In this document: in pieces, positions 41,727 through 48,865 of the stretch
Position numbering within the stretch: position 1 is the stretch's first letter
Layout: each line of letters begins with the position of its first letter
From: Micromonospora avicenniae
GTDB lineage: Bacteria; Actinomycetota; Actinomycetes; Mycobacteriales; Micromonosporaceae
NCBI RefSeq assembly: GCF_900156065.1
Contig: NZ_FTNF01000013.1
Location: 124,001-188,000, forward strand
Direction of reading: 5' to 3'
Length of the DNA stretch: 64,000 nucleotides
Program-made: the position numbers and the translations under genes
Notes under the pieces: model-generated
What the model saw: the letters and a program-made list of their open reading frames with translations, nothing else
Told to the model about the DNA's origin: nothing
Databases searched by the model: none

Positions 41727-42673
41727 CTCGGCCACCCGTCGGCGGTGTCCTCGCCGGAGGCCGCGGCGTCCTCGTCGGCGGCGGGCCAGAGCAGCAGGAA
41801 CTGCACCTGCTCGGGGGGCAGGGTGATACCCGCCGGCGAATCCGGGTCGACGGCGAGGGCGTGCCCCTGCGGCCAGACCGTGAGCAGCGAGACGAGGGTG
41901 GCGCGCAGGCTCGGCGTACCGTCCGGGTAGGCCCGCTGGAAGCGCTCGGGCGTGGTGAACACCTCGATCATCGGCGCCTCCGGCGGCCCGACGGGACGCC
42001 ACGGGAAGTCGAGGTCGACCACCTGGGCCGGATCGTCCACCGGGCGGGCCGTCGGGAGCACCACCATCGCGTCCAGCAGGGCGTCCAGGTAGCCGGCCAC
42101 GTCGCCGCTCTCCCCGGCGGCGAGCAGCAACTCGGCGGTGTCCGGCTCCGGGCCGGGCACGGCCCGCGCCATCGCGGCCTCGAACTCCGCCATCAGGTCG
42201 CCGTCGTCGCCGTCGGTGACCGCGGCGGTGATCTCCTCACCGGCGGTCGTCTCGGCCACCTCGGCAAGGACCTCCAACCCGGCGGGTACGGTCAGCTCGC
42301 CGTCGGCCGCCGCCTGCAACGCCTCCACCGGCAGGTACACGTCCAGCGGAGTGCCCGGGTTGACCGCCAGCTTCCAGTCGGCCACCGGCCACCGCTCACG
42401 CAGCTCGTCGTACCCGGTCACGGTGTAGGCGTCGGCCACTCCGGCGACCCGGGGCGCCATCGTCTGCACCGAGGTGAACACGGGCAGGAACGGCTGCCCG
42501 AAGAGGTCCATGGTGATGAACCGCTGGCCGCTGGCGTCGGTGTCGCCGCTGTGCTGCGGCAGGTAGAGCTCGGCCCGGGTCAGGATCCGGAAGAACTCCA
42601 CCCGGTCGTCGGCCTGCGCCGCGCGTAGCAACGCCCGTTCGGTGTCGTTGGCCGGCTGCCAAGACTCGTCCAC
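41723..42673 (-). CDS. SseB-family protein
   Basis: 316 residues resembling SseB N-terminal domain proteins: NDTERALLRAAQADDRVEFF, LYLPQHSG, FITMDLFGQPFLPVFTS and LAVNPGTPLDVYLPVEAL. A second, related region follows from about 230. It is cytoplasmic and acidic. SseB-type proteins are linked to secretion loci in many bacteria, sometimes as chaperones, but the actinobacterial role is unknown. GTG at 42673 is preceded by GGGGAGGAG. It heads the operon SseB-SMI1-mycosin, driven from a TAGGCT box at 42728-42723. Confidence 0.8.
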   Translation of the reverse strand: MDESWQPANDTERALLRAAQADDRVEFFRILTRAELYLPQHSGDTDASGQRFITMDLFGQPFLPVFTSVQTMAPRVAGVADAYTVTGYDELRERWPVADWKLAVNPGTPLDVYLPVEALQAAADGELTVPAGLEVLAEVAETTAGEEITAAVTDGDDGDLMAEFEAAMARAVPGPEPDTAELLLAAGESGDVAGYLDALLDAMVVLPTARPVDDPAQVVDLDFPWRPVGPPEAPMIEVFTTPERFQRAYPDGTPSLRATLVSLLTVWPQGHALAVDPDSPAGITLPPEQVQFLLLWPAADEDAAASGEDTADGWPR

Positions 42674-42722
42674 GACGGGTCTCCTCCCCACGCGCCGTCG
42701 AGCTTCCGCGCTGTCGGGTCCG

Positions 42723-42777
42723 AGCCTAGCGATCCGGTGTCGATGGGCGGGACCCCGCCGACGATGCACGCTAGGCT
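42723..42777. promoter_or_regulatory. Divergent promoters forming an inverted repeat
   Basis: AGCCTAGCG at 42723-42731 and CGCTAGGCT at 42769-42777 are perfect inverted copies. Each contains TAGGCT facing outward: minus strand toward the SseB operon, plus strand toward the lipoprotein gene. Both genes then have strong ribosome sites. The symmetry may also be an operator. Confidence 0.6.
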
Positions 42778-42819
42778 ACGGGCCGGTCGCCGTCGATCGA
42801 CGTCCCCTGAGGAGGATCC

Positions 42820-43263
42820 ATGCGACGCCTCGCCACGGTCGCTGCGTTGACCGCCCTGCTGGCCGGCTGCTCGCCCGACACGTCGGCCCTGGACGCACAG
42901 AAGCCGGTGCAGCAGAAGGTCACCCTCGAGGTGGCGCTGATCGGTCCGATCGAGTTCTTCGACATGGTGGTGCAGTGGGGCCACAACAACGTCGAGACCC
43001 AGGAGGAACGCACGCCGGCACCGAACTGGGTCAAGGATCTGACGCTGACCTGGCCCGACGACAAGTACGTCTACGTCACCGCGTCCGCCCAGAAGAAGCC
43101 CAGCGTGGACGATCGACTCGCCTTCGTCAACGGGCAGCCGTCGGTCGAGTGCCGGCTGCGCATCAACGGGCAGGTGGTCGAGACGGACACCAGCGCCGCC
43201 CCGCAGTGCGACTTCAACCTCTCCGCCACCCCGCCGCCCGGCCCGAGCGCCAGTGCCGGCTGA
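42820..43263 (+). CDS. Secreted lipoprotein in the T7SS region
   Basis: 147 residues. A lipoprotein signal peptide is clear: RRLATVAALTALLAGC with the lipobox ending in Cys17. The mature part looks like one beta-sandwich domain (VTLEVALIGPIEFFDM, LTLTWPDDKYVYVTASA, CRLRINGQVVET) with two further cysteines that could pair. It resembles small MmpS-like or immunoglobulin-like lipoproteins in layout only. ATG at 42820 follows GAGGAGG. It is divergent from the SseB-SMI1-mycosin operon with a symmetrical promoter region, so it may be co-regulated with it. Confidence 0.8.
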   Translation: MRRLATVAALTALLAGCSPDTSALDAQKPVQQKVTLEVALIGPIEFFDMVVQWGHNNVETQEERTPAPNWVKDLTLTWPDDKYVYVTASAQKKPSVDDRLAFVNGQPSVECRLRINGQVVETDTSAAPQCDFNLSATPPPGPSASAG

Positions 43264-43278
43264 CGTCCGCTCCGGGCA

Positions 43279-43827
43279 TCAGCCCAGACGCCGCAACACG
43301 GTGTCGTAAGCCGAACGGACGGCGGTGAGGCGGTTGGCCCGGAACCGGCCCGGTTCCCGCTGGTAGACGGATCGGCCCAACGGGCTCCAGACGGCGGTGA
43401 ACGGCACCCGGCTGCCCCCTGGCGGCACGAACTTCAGCGCCTCGTCCACCGCCGCGACCGCCGCCACCAGCCGCGTACGGCACCGCCGCCGATCCGCCTC
43501 CGGCAACCGCTCCGCACCGGCCGGTACGCCCCGGGCGTGCCCCTCGGCCACCCACAGCCACTCCCCCGCGTCGATCAACGCGGACGGTTCGGCGGCTCCG
43601 TAGTGGAAGCCCACCTCGCCGTTCTCCGGCTCGGCCGGCAGCCGGAAGAGGAACTCCCGGGTGGTGCCGCAGCGTTCGCAGGGACCCGCGTACCGGCGTG
43701 CCAGGGCGCCGTCGGGCAGCGTGAGGATCGCGGAGGCACGGGGGAAACGGCCGTCCCCACAGCCACACGGGTGCAGGTCCATGTAGAGGTGCGCCTCGTT
43801 GGCGGTACGGGCCGCGAGCGCGGTCAC
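43279..43827 (-). CDS. Zinc-knuckle protein, paralogue 1
   Basis: 182 residues, not recognised by function. The N-terminal 60 residues have HPCGCGDG and CERCGTT, four cysteines that could bind one zinc. A helical middle (ALKFVPPGG) and a C-terminal VYQREPGRFRANRL follow. The adjacent gene is a clear paralogue along its whole length. GTG at 43827 overlaps the neighbour's TGA (GTGA) and its first residues align with that paralogue, so the earlier TTG at 43839 is rejected. The cluster lies among effector/immunity-like genes, which makes an immunity or adaptor role plausible but unproven. Confidence 0.75.
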   Translation of the reverse strand: MTALAARTANEAHLYMDLHPCGCGDGRFPRASAILTLPDGALARRYAGPCERCGTTREFLFRLPAEPENGEVGFHYGAAEPSALIDAGEWLWVAEGHARGVPAGAERLPEADRRRCRTRLVAAVAAVDEALKFVPPGGSRVPFTAVWSPLGRSVYQREPGRFRANRLTAVRSAYDTVLRRLG

Positions 43828-44387
43828 GACGGGCTCCAAGGCATGTCGTTCAGGTAGAAGTCGCGGATCACTTCGAGCCGTCGCCGCCGGAAGCGGCCCG
43901 GGTCACGCTGGTAGACCGTGCGCCCCCGGGTCGACCAGAATGCCGACTCGGGGATCACGTCGCCCCCGGCCGGGACGAACTTGCGGACCTCCTCCATGGC
44001 CGCCACCGCGGTCCAGCGCAGGTCCGCCGCCTCGGCGTCGTCGCCCTGCCGTTCGGCCACCTCCGAGGCCTCCCCGCACCAGTCGGCGACCAGCAGCCAC
44101 TCGCCCGGGTCGAGCAGCGCCGAGGGCTGCGGCCCGCCGAAGCGGGTGGTGGGATGCGGGCCGGGGGCGGCGGGGGCGGGCTGCCCCTCCGGCAGCGCGA
44201 AGACGAACTCGCGCCGATCACCGCAGTCCGCGCAGTGACCGCTGTACCGGTATGCGGGCCGGGTCCCCTGCGCGGTGGGCGCCTCCTCCCAGGTGGCCTC
44301 CATCGACCCGCACCGCGGGCACGGATGCAGCTCCAGGTAGAGGTCCGCCTCGTCCCGGCTGCGTACGGCGGGCAGCAGCGTCATCAC
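43824..44387 (-). CDS. Zinc-knuckle protein, paralogue 2
   Basis: 187 residues. It shares with its downstream neighbour the pattern ADLYLELHPCPRCGS, CADCGDRREFVFALPEG, PSALLDPGEWLLVAD, a KFVPAGG segment and VYQRDPGRFRRRRLEVIRDF. The two CxxC pairs predict a zinc site. A tandem duplication is the simplest origin. ATG at 44387 overlaps the TGA of the 73-residue gene, and the stop overlaps the next GTG, giving a three-gene coupled set. Function unknown. Confidence 0.75.
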   Translation of the reverse strand: MMTLLPAVRSRDEADLYLELHPCPRCGSMEATWEEAPTAQGTRPAYRYSGHCADCGDRREFVFALPEGQPAPAAPGPHPTTRFGGPQPSALLDPGEWLLVADWCGEASEVAERQGDDAEAADLRWTAVAAMEEVRKFVPAGGDVIPESAFWSTRGRTVYQRDPGRFRRRRLEVIRDFYLNDMPWSPS

Positions 44388-44605
44388 ACCTCCCGGTAGT
44401 GCCCGGTGTCCGGGTCGAGTCCCATGATCTCCCGTGCCCGGCGCATGTACTCACGCTCGGCCTCCGGCGACGGTGGTCGACGGTTCGCCGAGTCGGCACC
44501 CTCGGGGGTGAAGTCCGCGTCGTCCACCCGATGCTCCGCCTGCCACCGATTGTGCAGCTCGGCCAGCTCCCGTAGTCGCCGCTGCCGCTCCGGATCGGTC
44601 TTCAT
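44384..44605 (-). CDS. Small charged protein
   Basis: 73 residues, highly charged and mostly helical (PERQRRLRELAELHNRWQAE, then EAEREYMRRAREIMGLDPD). No motif is recognised. Its TGA overlaps the ATG of the zinc-knuckle paralogue downstream, so it heads that coupled set. The short length and good overlap support a real gene; a toxin-associated or regulatory role is only guessed from context. Confidence 0.65.
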   Translation of the reverse strand: MKTDPERQRRLRELAELHNRWQAEHRVDDADFTPEGADSANRRPPSPEAEREYMRRAREIMGLDPDTGHYREV

Positions 44606-44689
44606 CGCCGCACCGTCTTCCTTTCCACCGTGGTCGTCGTAGCAGGGTCCAGGCTCCCGGTCAGCCGCCTTCGGTTTCCCGCCGGCCGG

Positions 44690-45352
44690 TCACACCGGCA
44701 GCGGCAGCCGTTCCGCGAGGGGCTTCCGCTCCCAGGCGGCCGGCCGGTCCGGACCGCCGGTCACCGTCCACGCGTAGACATCCACCGCCGTGACGATTTC
44801 CGAGACGAAGTAGTAGTTGTGCGAGAAGAATGTCAACGTCCACTCCCCGCCGATGCCCTGCTCGAACGCGGGCGGGGCCACCGCAGGAGCGTCGGGCGCG
44901 ACCATGACCCGCGCGAAGTGATCGGCCTCACGCACCAGCCAACCCGCCGGGGTGCCCTCCGTCGCTGCGAACGGATGCACGACCGGGCGATCGATCCTTC
45001 GCGTCGAGTACAACTCGCCGATGAGCTCCGCATAGGCCAGTGGGCTCAATCCGGCGCCCACCCGGCGACCGAGCTCCGCCATCACCTCCGGTTCGTTCAG
45101 GTGCAGCGGCTCGCCCTGCACCGGAAACAGCAGGCCGTGGGTGACGAATACCGGTTGCCCCGAGGCCACGACCCGGACCGCATCGGATACCCAGTCCTGC
45201 CCGGCCACCGCCCAGTCGGCGGGGGTCGCCCGGTAGCCGTAATGGCGCGTTCGGAGGGAAACCCAGTTGGGTGTCGTCCAAGTCTTCTCGACGGTTTCCC
45301 CGGGGCTCAGCACGTAATGCTGAATCGCCTCGACGGTCCGCTCCGTATCCAC
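44690..45352 (-). CDS. Tandem-array family A, copy 1 (possible immunity protein)
   Basis: 220 residues, family not recognised. It is one of three paralogues in this cluster sharing PADWxVAG, FVTHGLLFP, GEPLHLN, EVMAELGRRVGAGLSPLAYAEL, GWLVREADHFARV, GEWTLTFFSHN and TAVDVYAWTVTGGPDRPAAW. No signal peptide or membrane helix, so it is cytoplasmic. GTG at 45352 follows GGGGAGGG. Being the last unit of an array directly downstream of a polymorphic toxin suggests immunity genes against related toxins, a common arrangement. Confidence 0.78.
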   Translation of the reverse strand: MDTERTVEAIQHYVLSPGETVEKTWTTPNWVSLRTRHYGYRATPADWAVAGQDWVSDAVRVVASGQPVFVTHGLLFPVQGEPLHLNEPEVMAELGRRVGAGLSPLAYAELIGELYSTRRIDRPVVHPFAATEGTPAGWLVREADHFARVMVAPDAPAVAPPAFEQGIGGEWTLTFFSHNYYFVSEIVTAVDVYAWTVTGGPDRPAAWERKPLAERLPLPV

Positions 45353-45463
45353 CCGGGCACCCTCCCCGTCCCAACCGGCGGCGGCCCAATCCTGCCACAG
45401 TGACCCACGAGGCCGCGGCCGCCGAGCGTCCGAGGGGCAGGGCCCAGGGTGCCGATGCCGCTG

Positions 45464-45994
45464 TCACCCGCGCCCGGAATCCGTCCGGTCGGGCCAGGTG
45501 CGCCGGGCTTCCGCCAGCTTCTGATGAACTTCCGGGGCGAACCCGAGACGCCGCAACGGCCCGCGCCGGATCCGGAAGGAGTCCCGGAACTCGAGCGAGG
45601 CGTCCCGGTGCGCCGCGTACAGGAAGACGGTGCGCTCCGCCGGGCCGAGCAGCGCGCCCAGCAGCGGACCGGACAACGGTTTGTTCATGCGATTGTTGGC
45701 GATCATCGCGGCGCACCGTGCCCCGGCCTCGGTCATCCGTGACCGCACCGCCGACATCACCCAGCGCGAGAACTCGTCGGGATAGCCGTTGCGGCGATAC
45801 AACTCGGTGAGATCGACCGGTTCCGTCCGCACGACGCTCCCGGTCGTTCCGAGCGTCAGCCACAGCGAGTTCACGAAGAACCTCGACGACAATCGAGCGG
45901 GCAGCTCGGCCAGCACCCACTCCACTATCCTCAGGTAGTCGTCGCGTACGTGGTCCGGCAGCCGATCCAGATGCGCGAGGCTCGCGTCGTACAT
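45464..45994 (-). CDS. Tandem-array family B, intact copy
   Basis: 176 residues, not recognised. Largely helical and cytoplasmic: RDDYLRIVEWVLAELPARLS, LYRRNGYPDEFSRWVMSAVR, RCAAMIANNRMNKPLSG, ending VHQKLAEARRTWPDRTDSG. ATG at 45994 lies 31 bases after the family A copy 2 stop, without a clear ribosome site. A truncated second copy of its C-terminus sits at 46807-46917, so an A-plus-B unit has been duplicated. It may be immunity or accessory to the toxin; nothing in the sequence decides. Confidence 0.7.
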   Translation of the reverse strand: MYDASLAHLDRLPDHVRDDYLRIVEWVLAELPARLSSRFFVNSLWLTLGTTGSVVRTEPVDLTELYRRNGYPDEFSRWVMSAVRSRMTEAGARCAAMIANNRMNKPLSGPLLGALLGPAERTVFLYAAHRDASLEFRDSFRIRRGPLRRLGFAPEVHQKLAEARRTWPDRTDSGRG

Positions 45995-46025
45995 GGGCCA
46001 ACGTTCGCCCGTCGGCCCATCGTCG

Positions 46026-46691
46026 TCAAGCCGGGAGTGGGCGCAGCACCCGCTCGGCGATGGTCTTCCGCACCCAGGTAGCCGCCCGGTCCGGACCACC
46101 GGAAACCGTCCAGGCATAGACATCTACCGCGGTCTGGATCTCCAACGAGTAGAAGTTGTGTGAGAAGAAGGTCAACGTCCACTGCCCGTCCGTCCCCTGC
46201 TCGAACGTCGGCGGAGCCACCGCAGGAGCGTCGGGCACGGCCACAACCCGAGCGAAGTGGTCAGCCTCGCGCACCAACCATCCCGGTCGAGCAGTTCGGG
46301 TCACACCGAACGGGTGCACCACCGGCCCGTCGATCTCCCAAGCCGAGTACAACTCGCCGAACAGCTCCGCATACGACAAGGGACTCAACCCGGCGCCCAC
46401 CCGGCGACCGAGGTCTGCCATCACCTCCGGGCGGTTCAAGTGCAGCGGCTCGCCCCCTGTCGGAAAAAGCAGGCCGTGGGTGGTGAATATCGGCTGGCGC
46501 GAGGCCACCACCCGGATCGCCGCATCCACCCAGTCCGCACCGGCAACGGCCCAGTCCACGGGCTTGGTCGAATACATGGCTACCGACGTACTCACGAAGA
46601 CCGCGTCCGGGAGGATCGACATGCTGTCGATGGTCTCGCCGGGCGTCAGCACCTGTCGCTGGATCGCCTCGGCAATCCGCTCCGTGTTCAC
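46026..46691 (-). CDS. Tandem-array family A, copy 2
   Basis: 221 residues, clearly paralogous to the copies at 44690 and 46989 (shared FTTHGLLFPTGGEPLHLNR, LGRRVGAGLSPLSYAEL, GWLVREADHFARVVAVPDAP, WTLTFFSHNFYSLE, TVSGGPDRAATWVRK). The N-terminal third is most divergent (PGETIDSMSILPDAVFVSTS), the pattern expected if that part meets a variable toxin partner. GTG at 46691 follows GGAGAGG. It lies between the intact and the truncated family B copies. Confidence 0.78.
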   Translation of the reverse strand: MNTERIAEAIQRQVLTPGETIDSMSILPDAVFVSTSVAMYSTKPVDWAVAGADWVDAAIRVVASRQPIFTTHGLLFPTGGEPLHLNRPEVMADLGRRVGAGLSPLSYAELFGELYSAWEIDGPVVHPFGVTRTARPGWLVREADHFARVVAVPDAPAVAPPTFEQGTDGQWTLTFFSHNFYSLEIQTAVDVYAWTVSGGPDRAATWVRKTIAERVLRPLPA

Positions 46692-46806
46692 TCCGGCACC
46701 TCTCCGTCGTAGCGAGCGGCCGCCCTCATCCTGCCGCAGCAGCCCACTGCGCCGGTTCCGCCGAACACATCCCCGGACGCCCTCCTCGCCGCGTGGGCAG
46801 TTGGCG

Positions 46807-46917
46807 TCAACCGCGGCCGGAACCCGTCCGGTCGGGCCAGGTCCGCCCGGCGTCCGCCAGCTTCTGATGGACCTTCGAGACGAACCCGTGACTCCGCAAC
46901 GGCTCGCGCCGCATCCG
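46807..46917 (-). pseudogene. Truncated remnant of family B gene
   Basis: The last 36 codons (RMRREPLRSHGFVSKVHQK, then LADAGRTWPDRTGSGRG and stop) align with the C-terminus of the intact family B protein. Sequence upstream in the frame shows no further similarity. It lies between family A copies 3 and 2, as the intact gene lies between copies 2 and 1, so it is a decayed copy of the duplicated unit. Confidence 0.7.
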
Positions 46918-46988
46918 GAGGCCGTGAGCGCACCGCCGCGCCGCCGCGGGCACGAATGATGAGCGGTGGTCGGTCGGCCCCTGCTCCG

Positions 46989-47651
46989 CTAGGGAAGCGG
47001 AAGCAGTACCCGCTTGGCGAGGGTCTTTCGTTCCCAGGTAGCCGGCCGGTCCGGACCACCGGTCACCGTCCAGGCATAGACGTCCACCGCCGTGTCGATC
47101 TCCAGCAGGTAGTAGTTGTGCGTGAAGAATGTCAAGGTCCACTCCCCGCCCGTGCCCTGTTCGAACGCCGGAGGTGCCACCGGCGGCGCGTCAGGCGCGA
47201 CCATCACGCGGGCGAAATGGTCGGCCTCGCGCACCAGCCAACCCGCCGGAACGGTCTGCGTGGCAGAGAACGGGCGCACCACCGGACCGTCGATCTTCCA
47301 GCCCGAGTAGAGCTCGCCGAACAGCTCCGCGTACGCCAGCGGGCTCAACCCGTCCCCCACCCGGCGACCGAGCGCCGCCATCACCTCCGGGCGATTCAGG
47401 TGCAAGGGTTCACCCTCGAGAGGAAGAAGCAGTCCGTGGGTGACGAATATCGGTTGGCGAGCGGCCACGACCCGGACCGCGTCGGCCACCCATTTCTCCC
47501 CGGCCACAATCCAGTCGGCAGGACGCGCCCAGTACATGGCGGTCGAGGTGTCCAGGGTGACTGATTCGGAGTCGGTCCATATCTGGTCGACGGTGCTCGT
47601 ACGCTCCAGCACGTAGCGTTGGATCGCCTCGGCGGTCCGCTCCGTATTCAC
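46989..47651 (-). CDS. Tandem-array family A, copy 3
   Basis: 220 residues. It shares with copies 1 and 2 IFVTHGLLLPLEGEPLHLNR, LGRRVGDGLSPLAYAEL, FGELYSGWKIDGPVV, GWLVREADHFARVMVAPDAP and LEIDTAVDVYAWTVTGGPD. The region after the first 15 residues differs (ERTSTVDQIWTDSESVTLDT). GTG at 47651 follows GGAGAGG seven bases upstream, the same leader as copy 2. It is the array copy closest to the toxin, 104 bases after the gene that overlaps the toxin stop. Confidence 0.78.
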   Translation of the reverse strand: MNTERTAEAIQRYVLERTSTVDQIWTDSESVTLDTSTAMYWARPADWIVAGEKWVADAVRVVAARQPIFVTHGLLLPLEGEPLHLNRPEVMAALGRRVGDGLSPLAYAELFGELYSGWKIDGPVVRPFSATQTVPAGWLVREADHFARVMVAPDAPPVAPPAFEQGTGGEWTLTFFTHNYYLLEIDTAVDVYAWTVTGGPDRPATWERKTLAKRVLLPLP

Positions 47652-47755
47652 TCGGACACCTCTCCGTCATGGCCCAGCGGCGGCATATCATCCTGCCACA
47701 GTGGTCCGACCCGTCGGATACGTCGAGCAGCCGACCGGAACTGGACCGGGCGCGG

Positions 47756-48865
47756 TCAGCGGCCAGAGAGCGCGAGTCCGGCGCGGAAGACCGCCACCTG
47801 GCCCGCCGGCGTCGGCGGGCCACCTGCGGCCGGCGCTTCCGTCAGCTCCCGAGGAGGTGCCACGCCGTATTCGGCCAGGTAGTAGCCGAGCGCCTCCGGC
47901 CACACCCACCGGCCGTCGGTTCGGTACCCGCCCGGCACCACGACACCGCGCCCCGGCTCGACCAGGTCGGGCAGCCGCTCGGCCCGGCCGGGCACGGCCA
48001 CGCCCGCCGCCAACCGCTCGGCCAACGTCCCACGCTCCCCTACCGGCAGACGGGGAGACCCGGACCGGACGAGATCGGCCAGCTGCTCCTCGCGCAACGC
48101 CACCCGGACCCGGTCGGCGTTCGGCGCCCACAGCAGCGCCGCCCCGGCCAGCGCCGCCCGGTGGTAGGCGGTGAGTGGCTCACCGGCCCAGAACGCCTCC
48201 ACCTGGGGCGCCTGTTCACCCTTCATGGTCAGCGCGTCCTGGGCCTCCTGCGTGACGTCCCAGGCCGGCACGCCGGGACCGAGTTCTACCAGGTAGACCC
48301 GGCGTGCCGGGTCGGACCCGCTCGCCCCGAGGCGCCACGTCCGCCAGATTCCCCGTACCCCTTCGGCGAGACTGAGATTGTCCATCGCACGGTCGTCGGC
48401 CTGGTCCGTCAGCTCAGGAGCGAGATCGGCGAGGTGTGCGAGGTCAGCCGGAAGTTCGGTGAGGTTGAACGGATCGCTGCCACCGGTCAGGTCGAGCCGG
48501 CCGGATACCCGCTCCGCTGCCTGTGCGGCCACCGCCGGCGGCACCGGAAGGAAACGGAACGGCCCTGCGGGTGGCGGTTGCGCGGCCACCGGCACCTCGT
48601 CGTAAAGCTGCGGCTCGCCTCCTGGGACGTCCAGGACGATCAGGATGCGCGCGAGCAGCTCCTTGTCCGCGGGAGTGATCGGCACGGCGTGCTGCACGGT
48701 GGCGACCGACACCGCGTCCGGCAGGTAACGAAGATCGCCGTGTCCGAGCAGCTCACGGAGCGCGGTCAGCACCTCGTTGGGGACTCGGCCCGCCAGACGC
48801 AGCAGCATCCGGTGCACCTCGGCGAGGAGCCGCTCCCCTTCGTCCCAGCCGGGATCGTCAGTCAC
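47756..48865 (-). CDS. Protein coupled to the giant toxin gene (candidate immunity protein)
   Basis: 369 residues, not recognised. Acidic, cytoplasmic, with mixed helices (EGERLLAEVHRMLLRLAGRV, AGEPLTAYHRAALAGAALLW) and a central VYLVELGPGVPAWDVTQEAQ. Its ATG overlaps the TGA of the toxin frame by four bases, so it is made together with the toxin's C-terminal ADP-ribosyltransferase module. Immunity genes typically sit exactly there, so it is the best candidate partner of that module. No homologous family is recalled, so the role is inferred from position only. Confidence 0.75.
   Translation of the reverse strand: MTDDPGWDEGERLLAEVHRMLLRLAGRVPNEVLTALRELLGHGDLRYLPDAVSVATVQHAVPITPADKELLARILIVLDVPGGEPQLYDEVPVAAQPPPAGPFRFLPVPPAVAAQAAERVSGRLDLTGGSDPFNLTELPADLAHLADLAPELTDQADDRAMDNLSLAEGVRGIWRTWRLGASGSDPARRVYLVELGPGVPAWDVTQEAQDALTMKGEQAPQVEAFWAGEPLTAYHRAALAGAALLWAPNADRVRVALREEQLADLVRSGSPRLPVGERGTLAERLAAGVAVPGRAERLPDLVEPGRGVVVPGGYRTDGRWVWPEALGYYLAEYGVAPPRELTEAPAAGGPPTPAGQVAVFRAGLALSGR

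Noticed and set aside
43828..43839. TTG at 43839 as start of zinc-knuckle paralogue 1
   Set aside because: The GTG at 43827 overlaps the upstream stop in the usual GTGA form and aligns with the paralogue's N-terminus.
46692..46988. Insertion element behind the A/B duplications
   Set aside because: No transposase, terminal inverted repeats or target duplication seen; simple tandem duplication and decay explains the pattern.
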